This document shows, piece by piece, positions 17,557-26,059 of a DNA stretch of 64,000 nucleotides (positions are counted from its first letter, which is position 1; every line of letters starts with the position of its first letter). The notes beneath the pieces are model-generated. The model had not been told where the DNA came from and searched no databases. It worked only from the letters and a program-made list of their open reading frames with translations. Position numbers and translations under genes: made by a program. Source of the DNA: Varunaivibrio sulfuroxidans (lineage in GTDB: Bacteria > Pseudomonadota > Alphaproteobacteria > Rhodospirillales > Magnetovibrionaceae); NCBI RefSeq assembly GCF_029318635.1, contig NZ_CP119676.1, positions 186,001 through 250,000 on the forward strand, in the 5' to 3' direction.

Positions 17557-18486
17557 ATGAGCGAAGACAGCCCGACACCGAGTGTACGCGAAAGGAACGA
17601 ACGTTTGATGCGTCTGGCGACCTATGCCTCGGTTGGCGTCGCCCTGGCCTTAATCGTGACCAAGTTCGTCGCCTGGGTCGCGACCGATTCGATTAGTCTG
17701 CTTTCGACCCTGATAGATTCTCTCCTGGATATGGCGGCGTCTTTGTTGAATTTGCTCGCCGTGCGTCACGCCTTGCAACCGGCCGACGAAGAGCACCGCT
17801 TCGGTCACGGCAAGGCGGAATCCTTATCGGGATTGGCGCAGGCGGCGTTTATTTGCGGTTCGGCTTTGTTCTTGTTTGTCGAGGCGTCTAGTCGTCTCTA
17901 CCATCCCGCGGCGATCGTTAACACCACGGTTGGATATGTGGTGATGGTTTTTTCGATTTTGACGACCTTGGTGTTGGTGTGGTTTCAGCGCCATGTCGTT
18001 CGGCGCACCGGATCGCTGGCTATCAGCGCGGATTCCACCCACTATCAGATGGATATCCTGATCAATTTTAGCGTGATCGTGTCGTTGGCGTTGTCTCAAA
18101 ATTTGGGGTGGGTATACGCCGACCCGGTGTTCGCCATTGGAATCTCGGCGTACATCATCTATGGCGCTTACCAGATCGGTTACGAGGCCCTGCATGTTTT
18201 GATGGACCGCGAATTGCCCGACGACGCGCGCGCGCGGATACGGGAAATCGTTCTTGGTCATCCCGGTGTCAGCGACATGCATGATCTGCGCACGCGTAAA
18301 TCGGGGCCTGATGTTTTTATTCAGATGCATATCGAAATGGACGGTAAAATGAGCCTTCGTCGCGCCCACGATATTTCCGAGGACGTCATGCGCCGCGTCG
18401 CGACGGCCTTTCCCAACGCGGAAGTTCTTATCCATGAGGACCCGGAAGGGATTGACGAAGAACGCCCAAGTTTTGCCGTGAATTGA
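17557..18486 (+). CDS. cation diffusion facilitator (FieF-type metal exporter)
   Basis: The ATG at 17557 gives 309 residues. Four to six transmembrane segments occupy about residues 20-200, with the metal-site motif SLLSTLIDSLLDMAAS near residue 48 and the second HYQMD near 155. A cytoplasmic C-terminal dimerisation domain (about 205-300) contains DMHDLRTRKSGPDVFIQMH. The family exports Fe2+, Zn2+ or related ions by proton exchange; the first site (DSxxD/HxxxD) is of FieF type. The longer frame from 17341 overlaps pdxH and is rejected as the start. Confidence 0.92.
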   Translation: MSEDSPTPSVRERNERLMRLATYASVGVALALIVTKFVAWVATDSISLLSTLIDSLLDMAASLLNLLAVRHALQPADEEHRFGHGKAESLSGLAQAAFICGSALFLFVEASSRLYHPAAIVNTTVGYVVMVFSILTTLVLVWFQRHVVRRTGSLAISADSTHYQMDILINFSVIVSLALSQNLGWVYADPVFAIGISAYIIYGAYQIGYEALHVLMDRELPDDARARIREIVLGHPGVSDMHDLRTRKSGPDVFIQMHIEMDGKMSLRRAHDISEDVMRRVATAFPNAEVLIHEDPEGIDEERPSFAVN

Positions 18487-18505
18487 TCATGCGGACCCTC
18501 ACCAT

Positions 18506-18535
18506 CGGTAAAGGCCCGCACGGTAAAGGCCCGCA
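18506..18535. repeat. 15-bp perfect tandem duplication
   Basis: CGGTAAAGGCCCGCA is present twice head to tail (18506-18520 and 18521-18535), in the 83-base gap between the convergent cation-efflux and DUF2892 genes. It is one of the recurrent two-copy short duplications in this window. Confidence 0.9.
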
Positions 18536-18569
18536 TTGGCGCGCGATGCGTCGATTGGCGGAAGGGCGA

Positions 18570-18770
18570 TTAAAAGGCGCAGCCCGGTTTTGCGCCGATT
18601 TTCTTGAGGATGGTCGCCAGAGGGCAAAACTTGGTAAACGCCGCTTGCAAAAGATTGGCGCCGACGAATACGGTAAGCCAGAGCCAGTTGGGGTTTACCC
18701 AATGCGCCAAGGCGACGCTCAATAGGATGACGATCCCCGCAAACGCCATGACGAGACGGTCGATAGACAT
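18570..18770 (-). CDS. DUF2892 (YgaP-like) small membrane protein
   Basis: The ATG at 18770 with AAGGAG upstream gives 66 residues. It has two hydrophobic helices ([20 protein letters not shown] and the segment [17 protein letters not shown]) followed by the typical [11 protein letters not shown] end. This matches the DUF2892 domain, also found fused to rhodanese in YgaP, where it anchors the enzyme in the inner membrane. No rhodanese is adjacent here; the one in this window is 7 kb away. The exact role is unknown. Confidence 0.85.
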   Translation of the reverse strand: MSIDRLVMAFAGIVILLSVALAHWVNPNWLWLTVFVGANLLQAAFTKFCPLATILKKIGAKPGCAF

Positions 18771-18871
18771 GATTTTCTCCTTGTTTTTAGCACGTGAGAT
18801 TACGAAGACGACACACAAAGCTTACCAGCTTACGGGGCGTCGAGGGCCTGTTATAGCACATAATTTAGATA

Positions 18872-18900
18872 TTGCTAATTTAGTTTGATCTAATTAATAA
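18872..18900 (+). promoter_or_regulatory. possible promoter for the second RND operon
   Basis: TTGCTA (18872-18877) and TAATAA (18895-18900) are 17 bases apart, within an AT-rich stretch, 52 bases before the ATG of the adaptor gene. The match is imperfect in both hexamers. Confidence 0.35.
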
Positions 18901-18952
18901 AGAGCATGACGCCATACGAGGCATGTAAGCCGTAACGCGAAAGGTGCAGACG

Positions 18953-20080
18953 ATGACGCCCTGGCTCCAGACCCCCCGGCTTAAAGCCGTTGCAATTTTA
19001 GCGATTTTTGCCGCGCCGGCTTTCGCCGCCGCGCAGATCGCGCCCCAGGCCGCTTGGGGGCAAGAGAACAAGGTTGCTCCTCAGGCGACGCCGACGGTAT
19101 CGGACGGGGTCGATTCGAACGCCGGCGTAGCCTCCAACTCGGTTCCCAGCCCGACCTATACGGTAACGTTGCGCACCGTCGATGATCGTAAATCGGTCTT
19201 CGCCACGGTGCAAAGTAAGGACGTCGCTTCGGCGCGTACCCGGATCGGCGGCACTATCGTCGAATTGAAGGCGAACGAAGGTAATTTGGTGAAGGCCGGT
19301 CAAGTTCTGGCGCGGGTCGTCGATAAAAAACTCGCATTGCGCCTACAGGCCCTGGATGCCGAGGTGAGATCCCTGGATTCGCAACGCACCTTGGCCAGAA
19401 CGGCGCTTGGTCGGGCGAAAAAACTATGGAGTTCCGGGACGATACCCAAGGCTCGCCTTGATGAAGCGACAACCAATCTGGATGTTGTCAATCAGCAATG
19501 GGCGGCGGCGCAGGCTCAGCGGCGCGTCGTCATCGAGCAACAGAGCGAGGGCGATGTCCTCGCGCCCGCCGACGGACGTATACTTAAGGTCGATCTGACC
19601 AAGGGCGCGGTCGTCTTGCCGGGCGAAACCGTGGCCACCCTGACGGCGTCGGCCTACATCCTGCGCCTGCAGGTGCCCGAACGCCATGCCCGTTACATCA
19701 AGGTCGGCGACGTGGTGATGGTCGCCGAACGGGGGTTGGAATCTCTGACGCCGGACGCCGAGAAATACCTGCGACGGGGCTATGTGCGCCAAGTCTATCC
19801 CGAAATTAAACAAGGGCGCGTTAGCGCCGACGTCGAGGTCGCGGGTCTTGAGGGGTTTTTCATCGGCGAGCGTATTCGCGTTTATATTTCAACGGGGAAG
19901 CGCCAGACTTATGTGATTCCCAAGGCGTATATGTTTAATCGCTTCGGCATCACCTTCGTGCGCCTGGAAGACGGCACCGAGGTGGTTGTGCAACCGGGGC
20001 TTCCCATCGACGGTGGCGTTGAGATTCTTTCCGGGCTGAAAGAGGGCGATGTTCTCGTCCTTCCCGGCGCGCACGAATAA
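18953..20080 (+). CDS. RND efflux adaptor, membrane-fusion protein (HlyD-like)
   Basis: I take the ATG at 18953 because AAGGTG lies 6 bases upstream; a GTG at 18944 is possible. The protein of about 375 residues has an N-terminal signal segment (AVAILAIFAAPAFAAAQ). A biotinyl/lipoyl-like half-motif (VELKANEGNLVKAGQVLARV), a short coiled-coil hairpin (about residues 115-185), the returning half-motif (VLAPADGRILKVDL) and a beta-barrel follow. It should couple the pump encoded 21 bases downstream to an outer-membrane channel. It lacks the longer hairpin of the first adaptor, consistent with a different subfamily. Confidence 0.9.
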   Translation: MTPWLQTPRLKAVAILAIFAAPAFAAAQIAPQAAWGQENKVAPQATPTVSDGVDSNAGVASNSVPSPTYTVTLRTVDDRKSVFATVQSKDVASARTRIGGTIVELKANEGNLVKAGQVLARVVDKKLALRLQALDAEVRSLDSQRTLARTALGRAKKLWSSGTIPKARLDEATTNLDVVNQQWAAAQAQRRVVIEQQSEGDVLAPADGRILKVDLTKGAVVLPGETVATLTASAYILRLQVPERHARYIKVGDVVMVAERGLESLTPDAEKYLRRGYVRQVYPEIKQGRVSADVEVAGLEGFFIGERIRVYISTGKRQTYVIPKAYMFNRFGITFVRLEDGTEVVVQPGLPIDGGVEILSGLKEGDVLVLPGAHE

Positions 20081-20101
20081 GGCGGCCAGGGAACGGAAAC
20101 G

Positions 20102-23100
20102 ATGAAACTAGGCATCTCGGGACATCTCACGAAGTATTTCATTCGCTCGGCGTTGACGCCATTGATTTTGTTGGCGTCGATCGCGCTGGGCTCTGTGGCG
20201 TTGCTGATGCTGCCGCGTGAGGAAGATCCCCAAATCAGCGTGCCGATGGTCGATATCATGGTTGACGCCAACGGCTTCAAGGCCGCCGACGCCGTCGAAT
20301 TGGTGACCAAGCCTCTGGAAGATATCATCAAGGGGATCAATTCGGTCGATCACGTCTATTCGCGCACCGAGGACGATCGGGTGATGGTGACGGCGCGCTT
20401 TAACGTCGGCACCGACGAGGACGTCGCGATCTTGCGCGTTCACGATCAAATTCGCGCCAATATGGATAAGCTGCCGTTGGGCATTCCCGCGCCCTTGATT
20501 GTCGGGCGGGGCATCAACGATGTGCCGATCATCACCCTGACCCTGTCGCCGACGCGATTGTCCCCGGCGGGCAAGCCGACGCGTTGGAACGACAATACGC
20601 TGTACGACGTGGGCGAGGAATTGCTGCATGAATTGGTCAAGGTCGATAACGTCGGCCTGACGTTTATCGTCGGTGGCCGCCCCGATCAAATCCGTGTCGA
20701 ACCCGACCCCGAACGGCTGTCGTTATACGGCGTCACCCTGAATCAATTGGTGGAGAAGGTTAAGGGCGCGAACCGCTCGTTTCTGGTCGGCTCGCTGCGC
20801 GAGACCAACCATACCGTTCCCGTGGTCGCCGGACAGACCCTGAACGGCATGCCCGATATCGGATTGTTGTTGATCACCGCGCGTGACGGTCGTCCGGTGT
20901 ACTTGAAGGACGTCGCCAAGGTCGTCGTCGGCGCCAAGCCCGAGGAACATCGGGTCTGGCAGATGTTGAAAAAGAAGGACGGTTCTCTCAGCGTGACGCC
21001 GGCGGTGACGCTGGCGATCGCCAAGCGCAAGGGGGCCAACGCGGTCAATGTCGCGAACGACGTTATCGCCCGCCTGAACAGCGTGCGCGGTCGATTGCTC
21101 CCTCCCGGCGTGGTCGCCACGATCACCCGCAACTACGGCGCCACGGCGACCGAAAAATCCGATGAATTGCTGTTCCATCTGGCGTTGGCGACGTTGTCGA
21201 TCGTGGTGCTGGTCGGCGTCGTCCTGGGATGGCGCGAAGGCGTCGTGGTGATGGTGGTGGTGCCGACGACGATCCTGCTCACGTTATTCGCCGCCTATTT
21301 GATGGGGTACACCATCAACCGGGTCAGTCTGTTCGCGCTCATCTTCTCGATCGGTATTTTGGTTGATGACGCCATCGTGGTGGTCGAAAATATCGTTCGA
21401 CATTGGCGCAAGGGGGGGATGAAGCACCCTCTCGCGGCGACGATCGAAGCGGTCGCCGAAGTCGGCAATCCGACGATCATCGCCACTTTGACCATCGTCG
21501 CCGCGTTGCTGCCGATGATGTTCGTGTCGGGGATGATGGGACCCTATATGAGCCCGATCCCGGCGAACGCCTCGGCGGCGATGATTTTTTCATTTTTTGT
21601 CGCGATCATCATCACGCCGTGGTTGTTGTACAAAGTCACATTTCGCGGAAAAAGCGCGCCGTCTCCTGCCGATCTGGAGGACCATTTGGTCAGCTTTGGC
21701 GGCGACGAGGCCGACGAACACCACGACATCGGGGCGATGGGGCGTTTTTACCTGCGCGTCGCCACACCGGTCCTCAGGGGGCGCAGGGGAGCGAAAATTC
21801 TACTTGTCGTGGTGGGCGTCGCCACGCTGGCGTCGCTGCTGTTGTTCGTCACCAAAACGGTGACGGTGAAGTTGTTGCCGTTCGATAACAAATCCGAATT
21901 GGAATTGGTCGTCAATTTGCCCGATGGGGCTTCCCTGGAAGAAACGGACCGGGTCATACAAGCCGCCGCCGAGCGCCTGAAGGACTTGCCGGAATTGACC
22001 AATATGCAGGCCTATGTAGGTACGGCAATGCCGTTTAATTTCAATGGCTTGGTGCGACATTATTATTTGCGCTCAAAACCTTGGGAGGGAGAGTTACAGA
22101 TTAACTTGAAGCCAAAGGCGGACCGTGAACGTCAATCCCACCAGATCGCTCTCGACGTGCGTCAGCGGATCAAGGGGTTGGACACGCCTAAGGGAACGAC
22201 GATCAGCGTCGTCGAAGTGCCGCCCGGACCGCCGGTTTTGGCGACGCTAATGGCCGAGGTCTACGGTCCCGATCAGAAATCCCGTAGGGCCGCCGCGCGG
22301 AAAATTCGCAAGGCCTTTGAGAGCCTCGATTATGTCGTCGATGTCGATGATACCTTCCGTAAGCCGACCAAGCGCCTGCGCATCAAAATCGACAACGATA
22401 GCATGGAGTTCAACGGGGTTCAGGAAAACGCCCTGTACAATACTATTTCCGCCTTGATCGGTGGGGTTAATGTCGGTTATTCCCAGCGTGGAAAGGGTGA
22501 AAACCCGATTGAAATCACGATCCGCCTGCCCAAAAGCGGGCTGTCGTTCGGTGAACGTTTGTTCACGACCCCGGTGCCCGCTCCGGGTGAGGCGGCCGAT
22601 ACCGGAGCGGTGGTCGAACTGGGCGACGTCGTCACCGCACGTTACGAGAAGGCGTCGTACCCGATTTTCCGCCGCGACGGCCATTTCGAGGAAATGGTCA
22701 CCGGAGAACTGGCGGGCCGCTTCGAGGCCCCGATTTACGCCATGCTCGACGTCGAAAAAGCCTTGAAGAAAATGGATTGGGGCGTCTCCGGCCCACCGCC
22801 GGTCAGCTACCATGGTCAGCCCCGGGACGAATCGAAGGTCTCCATTCTGTGGGACGGCGAATGGGAGGTCACCTACGTCACCTTCCGCGACATGGGGCTG
22901 GCCTTCATTTTCGCTATCCTGGGCATCTATCTTCTGGTCGTGGGCCAATTCGGCAGCTTCAAATTGCCGTTGGTTATTCTAACGCCGGTACCCCTGACCC
23001 TGATTGGGATCATGTTCGGCCATTGGTTGTTCGGCGCCCCGTTCAGCGCCACCTCGATGATCGGCTTTATCGCCTTGGCGGGAATTATCGTGCGCAACTC

Positions 23101-23377
23101 GATCCTTCTGGTGGACTTTATCCGCCATCTTCAAATGCGCGGAAAACCCCTGCGTGCGGCGTTATTGGAGGCGGGTTCGATCCGTTTCAAGCCGATTTTC
23201 CTGACCGCTATCGCGGCGATGATCGGTTCGGCCTTTATCCTCGCCGATCCGATTTTCCAGGGCTTGGCGATTTCCATGGTGTTCGGCCTGGCGTCATCGA
23301 CGGCGTTGACCCTTTTGGTGATCCCGGCGATATACGTCTTGCTACGCGATGACGGCGTGGAGATCGAAGAGCGTTGA
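20102..23377 (+). CDS. RND efflux pump, inner-membrane permease (second copy)
   Basis: This 1091-residue protein is a full-length RND permease with a first helix near residues 15-35, helix groups at about 355-520 and 910-1080, and two periplasmic porter loops. GILVDDAIVVVENIVRHW in the fourth-helix region carries the paired acidic residues of the proton relay. Its N-terminus (HLTKYFIRSALTPLILLASIALG) differs from typical AcrB and resembles the group containing proteins annotated as acriflavin-resistance or multidrug transporters of environmental bacteria. The substrate is unknown. It is expressed with the adaptor upstream. No outer-membrane factor follows. Confidence 0.92.
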   Translation: MKLGISGHLTKYFIRSALTPLILLASIALGSVALLMLPREEDPQISVPMVDIMVDANGFKAADAVELVTKPLEDIIKGINSVDHVYSRTEDDRVMVTARFNVGTDEDVAILRVHDQIRANMDKLPLGIPAPLIVGRGINDVPIITLTLSPTRLSPAGKPTRWNDNTLYDVGEELLHELVKVDNVGLTFIVGGRPDQIRVEPDPERLSLYGVTLNQLVEKVKGANRSFLVGSLRETNHTVPVVAGQTLNGMPDIGLLLITARDGRPVYLKDVAKVVVGAKPEEHRVWQMLKKKDGSLSVTPAVTLAIAKRKGANAVNVANDVIARLNSVRGRLLPPGVVATITRNYGATATEKSDELLFHLALATLSIVVLVGVVLGWREGVVVMVVVPTTILLTLFAAYLMGYTINRVSLFALIFSIGILVDDAIVVVENIVRHWRKGGMKHPLAATIEAVAEVGNPTIIATLTIVAALLPMMFVSGMMGPYMSPIPANASAAMIFSFFVAIIITPWLLYKVTFRGKSAPSPADLEDHLVSFGGDEADEHHDIGAMGRFYLRVATPVLRGRRGAKILLVVVGVATLASLLLFVTKTVTVKLLPFDNKSELELVVNLPDGASLEETDRVIQAAAERLKDLPELTNMQAYVGTAMPFNFNGLVRHYYLRSKPWEGELQINLKPKADRERQSHQIALDVRQRIKGLDTPKGTTISVVEVPPGPPVLATLMAEVYGPDQKSRRAAARKIRKAFESLDYVVDVDDTFRKPTKRLRIKIDNDSMEFNGVQENALYNTISALIGGVNVGYSQRGKGENPIEITIRLPKSGLSFGERLFTTPVPAPGEAADTGAVVELGDVVTARYEKASYPIFRRDGHFEEMVTGELAGRFEAPIYAMLDVEKALKKMDWGVSGPPPVSYHGQPRDESKVSILWDGEWEVTYVTFRDMGLAFIFAILGIYLLVVGQFGSFKLPLVILTPVPLTLIGIMFGHWLFGAPFSATSMIGFIALAGIIVRNSILLVDFIRHLQMRGKPLRAALLEAGSIRFKPIFLTAIAAMIGSAFILADPIFQGLAISMVFGLASSTALTLLVIPAIYVLLRDDGVEIEER

Positions 23378-23445
23378 TCGGATATGGGGGCGGGGGCTAT
23401 AACTGTTCTCCCCCTCCCTCTGTCCGGTCAGGGAACCGCGTCGAA

Positions 23446-24974
23446 ATGATCGTAGAAGACCAAAGCGAAGTCGTGGCTTTCCTGTCTCGCCCCGAAGCTT
23501 TTGGCGATGGCGCGCAGGAGGTCGAGCGCGTCGAGACCCATATTTCGCAAATTTTCATCGGGCGCGATCGGGTGTTCAAGCTGAAGCGCGCGGTGCGTTT
23601 TCCTTACCTCGATTTTTCTACGCTCGAGCGTCGCCACGAATCATGTCTGGCCGAAGTGGCGATCAACCGCAGGAGCGCGCCCAAGCTTTACAAGGGCGTG
23701 CGCGCGGTCCGCCGTGGGGGGGACGGGACCCTGAGTCTCGACGGCGCGGGCGAAGTGATCGACTGGGTCGTCGAGATGGTGCGTTTCGACCAGGATACCT
23801 TGTTCGACCGTTTGGCCATGGCGGGCAAGCTCGACCGTCATATGATGGACGATCTGGCGGATGTCATTTCTGCCTTTCACGCCCACGGCGAGCCGCGCAC
23901 CGACGGCGGCGGGCGCGCCGGGATCGCGCGGACCATCGAAAGCGACGATAACGCCTATCTCGATGCGGGCGAGGGGGTCCTCGGTCGGACTCGGACAAAG
24001 GACCTGAAGAACCGTTTGTGGGACCGCCTCGACCAGGTAGGTCCCTTACTCGAAGAACGGCGGCGAAGCGGCTGCGTGCGGATGTGTCACGGCGACCTGC
24101 ACTTACGCAATATCTTTCTCATGGATGGCCGCCCCGTGCTCTTCGACGCGATAGAGTTCAATAATAATTTCAATATCATAGATGTTTTATACGATTTGGC
24201 TTTTTTGCTGATGGATCTGCAATACCGTGGCTTGGGCGACCTCGCCAACATAGTGATGAACCGCTACTTGGATATTACCGGGGCATCGTGGGGGTTGGGG
24301 GCGATGGGGCTGTTTTGAGCATGCGCGCTTCCTCGCGGGCGCATATCAACGCCGCTTTGGCGCAGGCCGCCGGTGATCGCGGCCCCCACCGCGATGAGGC
24401 GCTGGCTTATTTTGACATGGCGGTGAAGTATCTCACCCCCTCGACGCCGCGCCTGATTGCCGTCGGCGGCCTTTCGGGCAGTGGAAAATCCCTGACCGGA
24501 CGTACCCTGGCGCCGCTGCTCGGCCCGCAGCCGGGGGCGCGGATCGTCCGTTCGGATACCCTGCGCAAACGTCTGATGGGGGTGCATCCCCTGGATCGTC
24601 TGGACGAGGAAGGCTACAGCCGGGAGATGACGGAGAAGACCTATCGGGCCGTTTATGACGAGGCGGAAATGGTCCTCTTGGCGGGGCATTCGGTGATCGC
24701 CGATGCGGTCTTCGCGGGCGCGGATGAACGGCGCGCCATCGCCCAGGTGGCCGAACGGGTCGGCGTGCCCTTCGACGGCCTGTGGCTCGAAGCGCCCGAG
24801 GCGGTCATGGTCGAACGGGTGAAGCGGCGGATCAACAACCCGTCCGACGCCGATGCCGAGATCGTCCGCCGGCAGTTGAATTACGACCTGGGTGAGGTGA
24901 CCTGGCATCGGATCGACAGTTCGGGATCGCGTGAACAGACATTTCGCTCGGCGACGGCGGTTTTGGGGCTGTAA
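23446..24974 (+). pseudogene. aminoglycoside-phosphotransferase-like / P-loop ATPase gene, split by a frameshift
   Basis: Two consecutive frames match the two halves of one usual protein of about 510 residues. The first part (23446-24318) has a kinase-like catalytic loop CHGDLHLRNIF and a metal-site LFDAIEFN. The second (from about 24315) has a P-loop GGLSGSGKSLTG and belongs to the AAA/zeta-toxin-like kinase domain. They meet at GCTGTTTTGAGC: four T residues, where a fifth T would keep the frame open (L-F-L-S-M-R-A). So a one-base deletion in a T run splits the gene. It could be a true mutation, a sequencing error or a slippage site. The function of the intact protein is not known. Confidence 0.75.
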
Positions 24975-25014
24975 TCCCCTAGCCAGCGGGTCTTTTTTAT
25001 CATAGCGTTCGAGC

Positions 25015-25755
25015 ATGGATAAAAAGCGAAAAACCGTTGTCATTACCGGCGCGTCGCGGGGTATCGGCCATCATACGGCCCTGAAATTCCTTAAAAAGGG
25101 ATGGCAGATCATCACCTGTTCGCGCGATGAGGTGCCTAAGGAATGCAAGCGCGATCCCAACTGGACGACCCATATCCCTACGGACCTGGGCGATCGCGAC
25201 AGCGTACGCAACTTCATCGCCGAGGCGAACGCGATTTTGGATGGGGGACCGCTGCATGGTTTGGTCAACAATGCAGGTCTGTCGCCGAAGACGCCGTTTA
25301 AGGAACGTTTAGGCTGCCTGAACGGCGATATCGACGCCTGGCGCGAAGTTTTCGACATCAATGTGTTCGCGGCTCTCAAGCTGTCGCGGGGGTTCGCTGC
25401 GGCGCTGCATAAGGGGAGTGGGGCGATCGTCAATGTGACGTCCATCGCTGGGCACTCTATCCATCCCTTCGCGGGTTCGGCCTATTCGGTTTCCAAGGCG
25501 GCGCTTTCGGGTCTGACGCGTGAATTGGCCAACGAATTCGCCGCCCTTGGCGTGCGCGTCAACGCCGTCGCCCCAGGTGAGATCGAAACCTCGATGATCC
25601 AGCCCGAATACGAGGCGCTGATCCCGCGTATTCCCCTGGAACGGATGGGCACGCCCGAGGATGTCGCCAACGTCATTTATTTTCTGTGTTCCGACGAGGC
25701 GAGCTATGTGACCGGGGACGAAATCTGGATTACCGGCGGGCAACATATGTTTTAA
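25015..25755 (+). CDS. SDR-family NAD(P)-dependent oxidoreductase
   Basis: This classical short-chain dehydrogenase has 246 residues. It has the cofactor motif TGASRGIGHHTA (about residues 12-23), NNAG near 83, the catalytic Ser in VNVTSIAGH (about 138-146) and YSVSK near 157. The C-terminal end PEDVANVIYFLCSDEASYVTG is usual for this group. The substrate is unknown. It starts 40 bases after the split phosphotransferase gene. It is the last gene before the promoter region of the giant repeat protein. Confidence 0.92.
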   Translation: MDKKRKTVVITGASRGIGHHTALKFLKKGWQIITCSRDEVPKECKRDPNWTTHIPTDLGDRDSVRNFIAEANAILDGGPLHGLVNNAGLSPKTPFKERLGCLNGDIDAWREVFDINVFAALKLSRGFAAALHKGSGAIVNVTSIAGHSIHPFAGSAYSVSKAALSGLTRELANEFAALGVRVNAVAPGEIETSMIQPEYEALIPRIPLERMGTPEDVANVIYFLCSDEASYVTGDEIWITGGQHMF

Positions 25756-25788
25756 AGGCTGGGCGCCTCCAAGCGGCGCGCGGTGTGC

Positions 25789-25815
25789 CCTGGGTCTGTC
25801 CTGGGTCTGTCCTGG
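25789..25815. repeat. 11-bp tandem duplication (2.4 copies)
   Basis: CCTGGGTCTGT occurs at 25789-25799 and 25800-25810 and is followed by a partial third copy (CCTGG). It is non-coding, between the SDR gene and the DnaA-box-like cluster. Confidence 0.85.
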
Positions 25816-25832
25816 AACGGCCTTGGCGAAAG

Positions 25833-25914
25833 TTATCCACATCCCGTTCGGCGCTTTGTCCACATATCCTCAGATTTATAGGGGGTTGTGCACAAAAAAA
25901 CACAATATATTGTG
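25833..25914. promoter_or_regulatory. cluster of DnaA-box-like sites in a 235-base gap
   Basis: TTATCCACA (25833-25841) fits the DnaA box consensus exactly. TTGTCCACA (25856-25864) and TTGTGCACA (25886-25894, inside the palindrome TTGTGCACAA) each differ at one base. A 14-bp perfect palindrome CACAATATATTGTG follows at 25901-25914. Together they form a compact array beside an AT-rich stretch. It may be a DnaA-controlled promoter of the next gene, an accessory site, or an origin-like element; no origin marker genes lie nearby. Confidence 0.4.
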
Positions 25915-25926
25915 CTATGTGGCGGT

Positions 25927-25955
25927 TTGAGGCTACCATATGGGCATCGTATAAT
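25927..25955 (+). promoter_or_regulatory. sigma70-type promoter for the giant repeat gene
   Basis: TTGAGG (25927-25932) and a perfect TATAAT (25950-25955) are 17 bases apart. Transcription would begin near 25962. The promoter directly follows the DnaA-box-like cluster and the 14-bp palindrome. Confidence 0.6.
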
Positions 25956-26059
25956 CTTATGTATGATCGGACAAACGATCGTTAAGGCCGGTGCGCCAAT
26001 TTTTGGGCCGCCTCGGCCACTGGGTGCGTTTCGCGTTGAATGCACGCAAGGGGCTGGAC

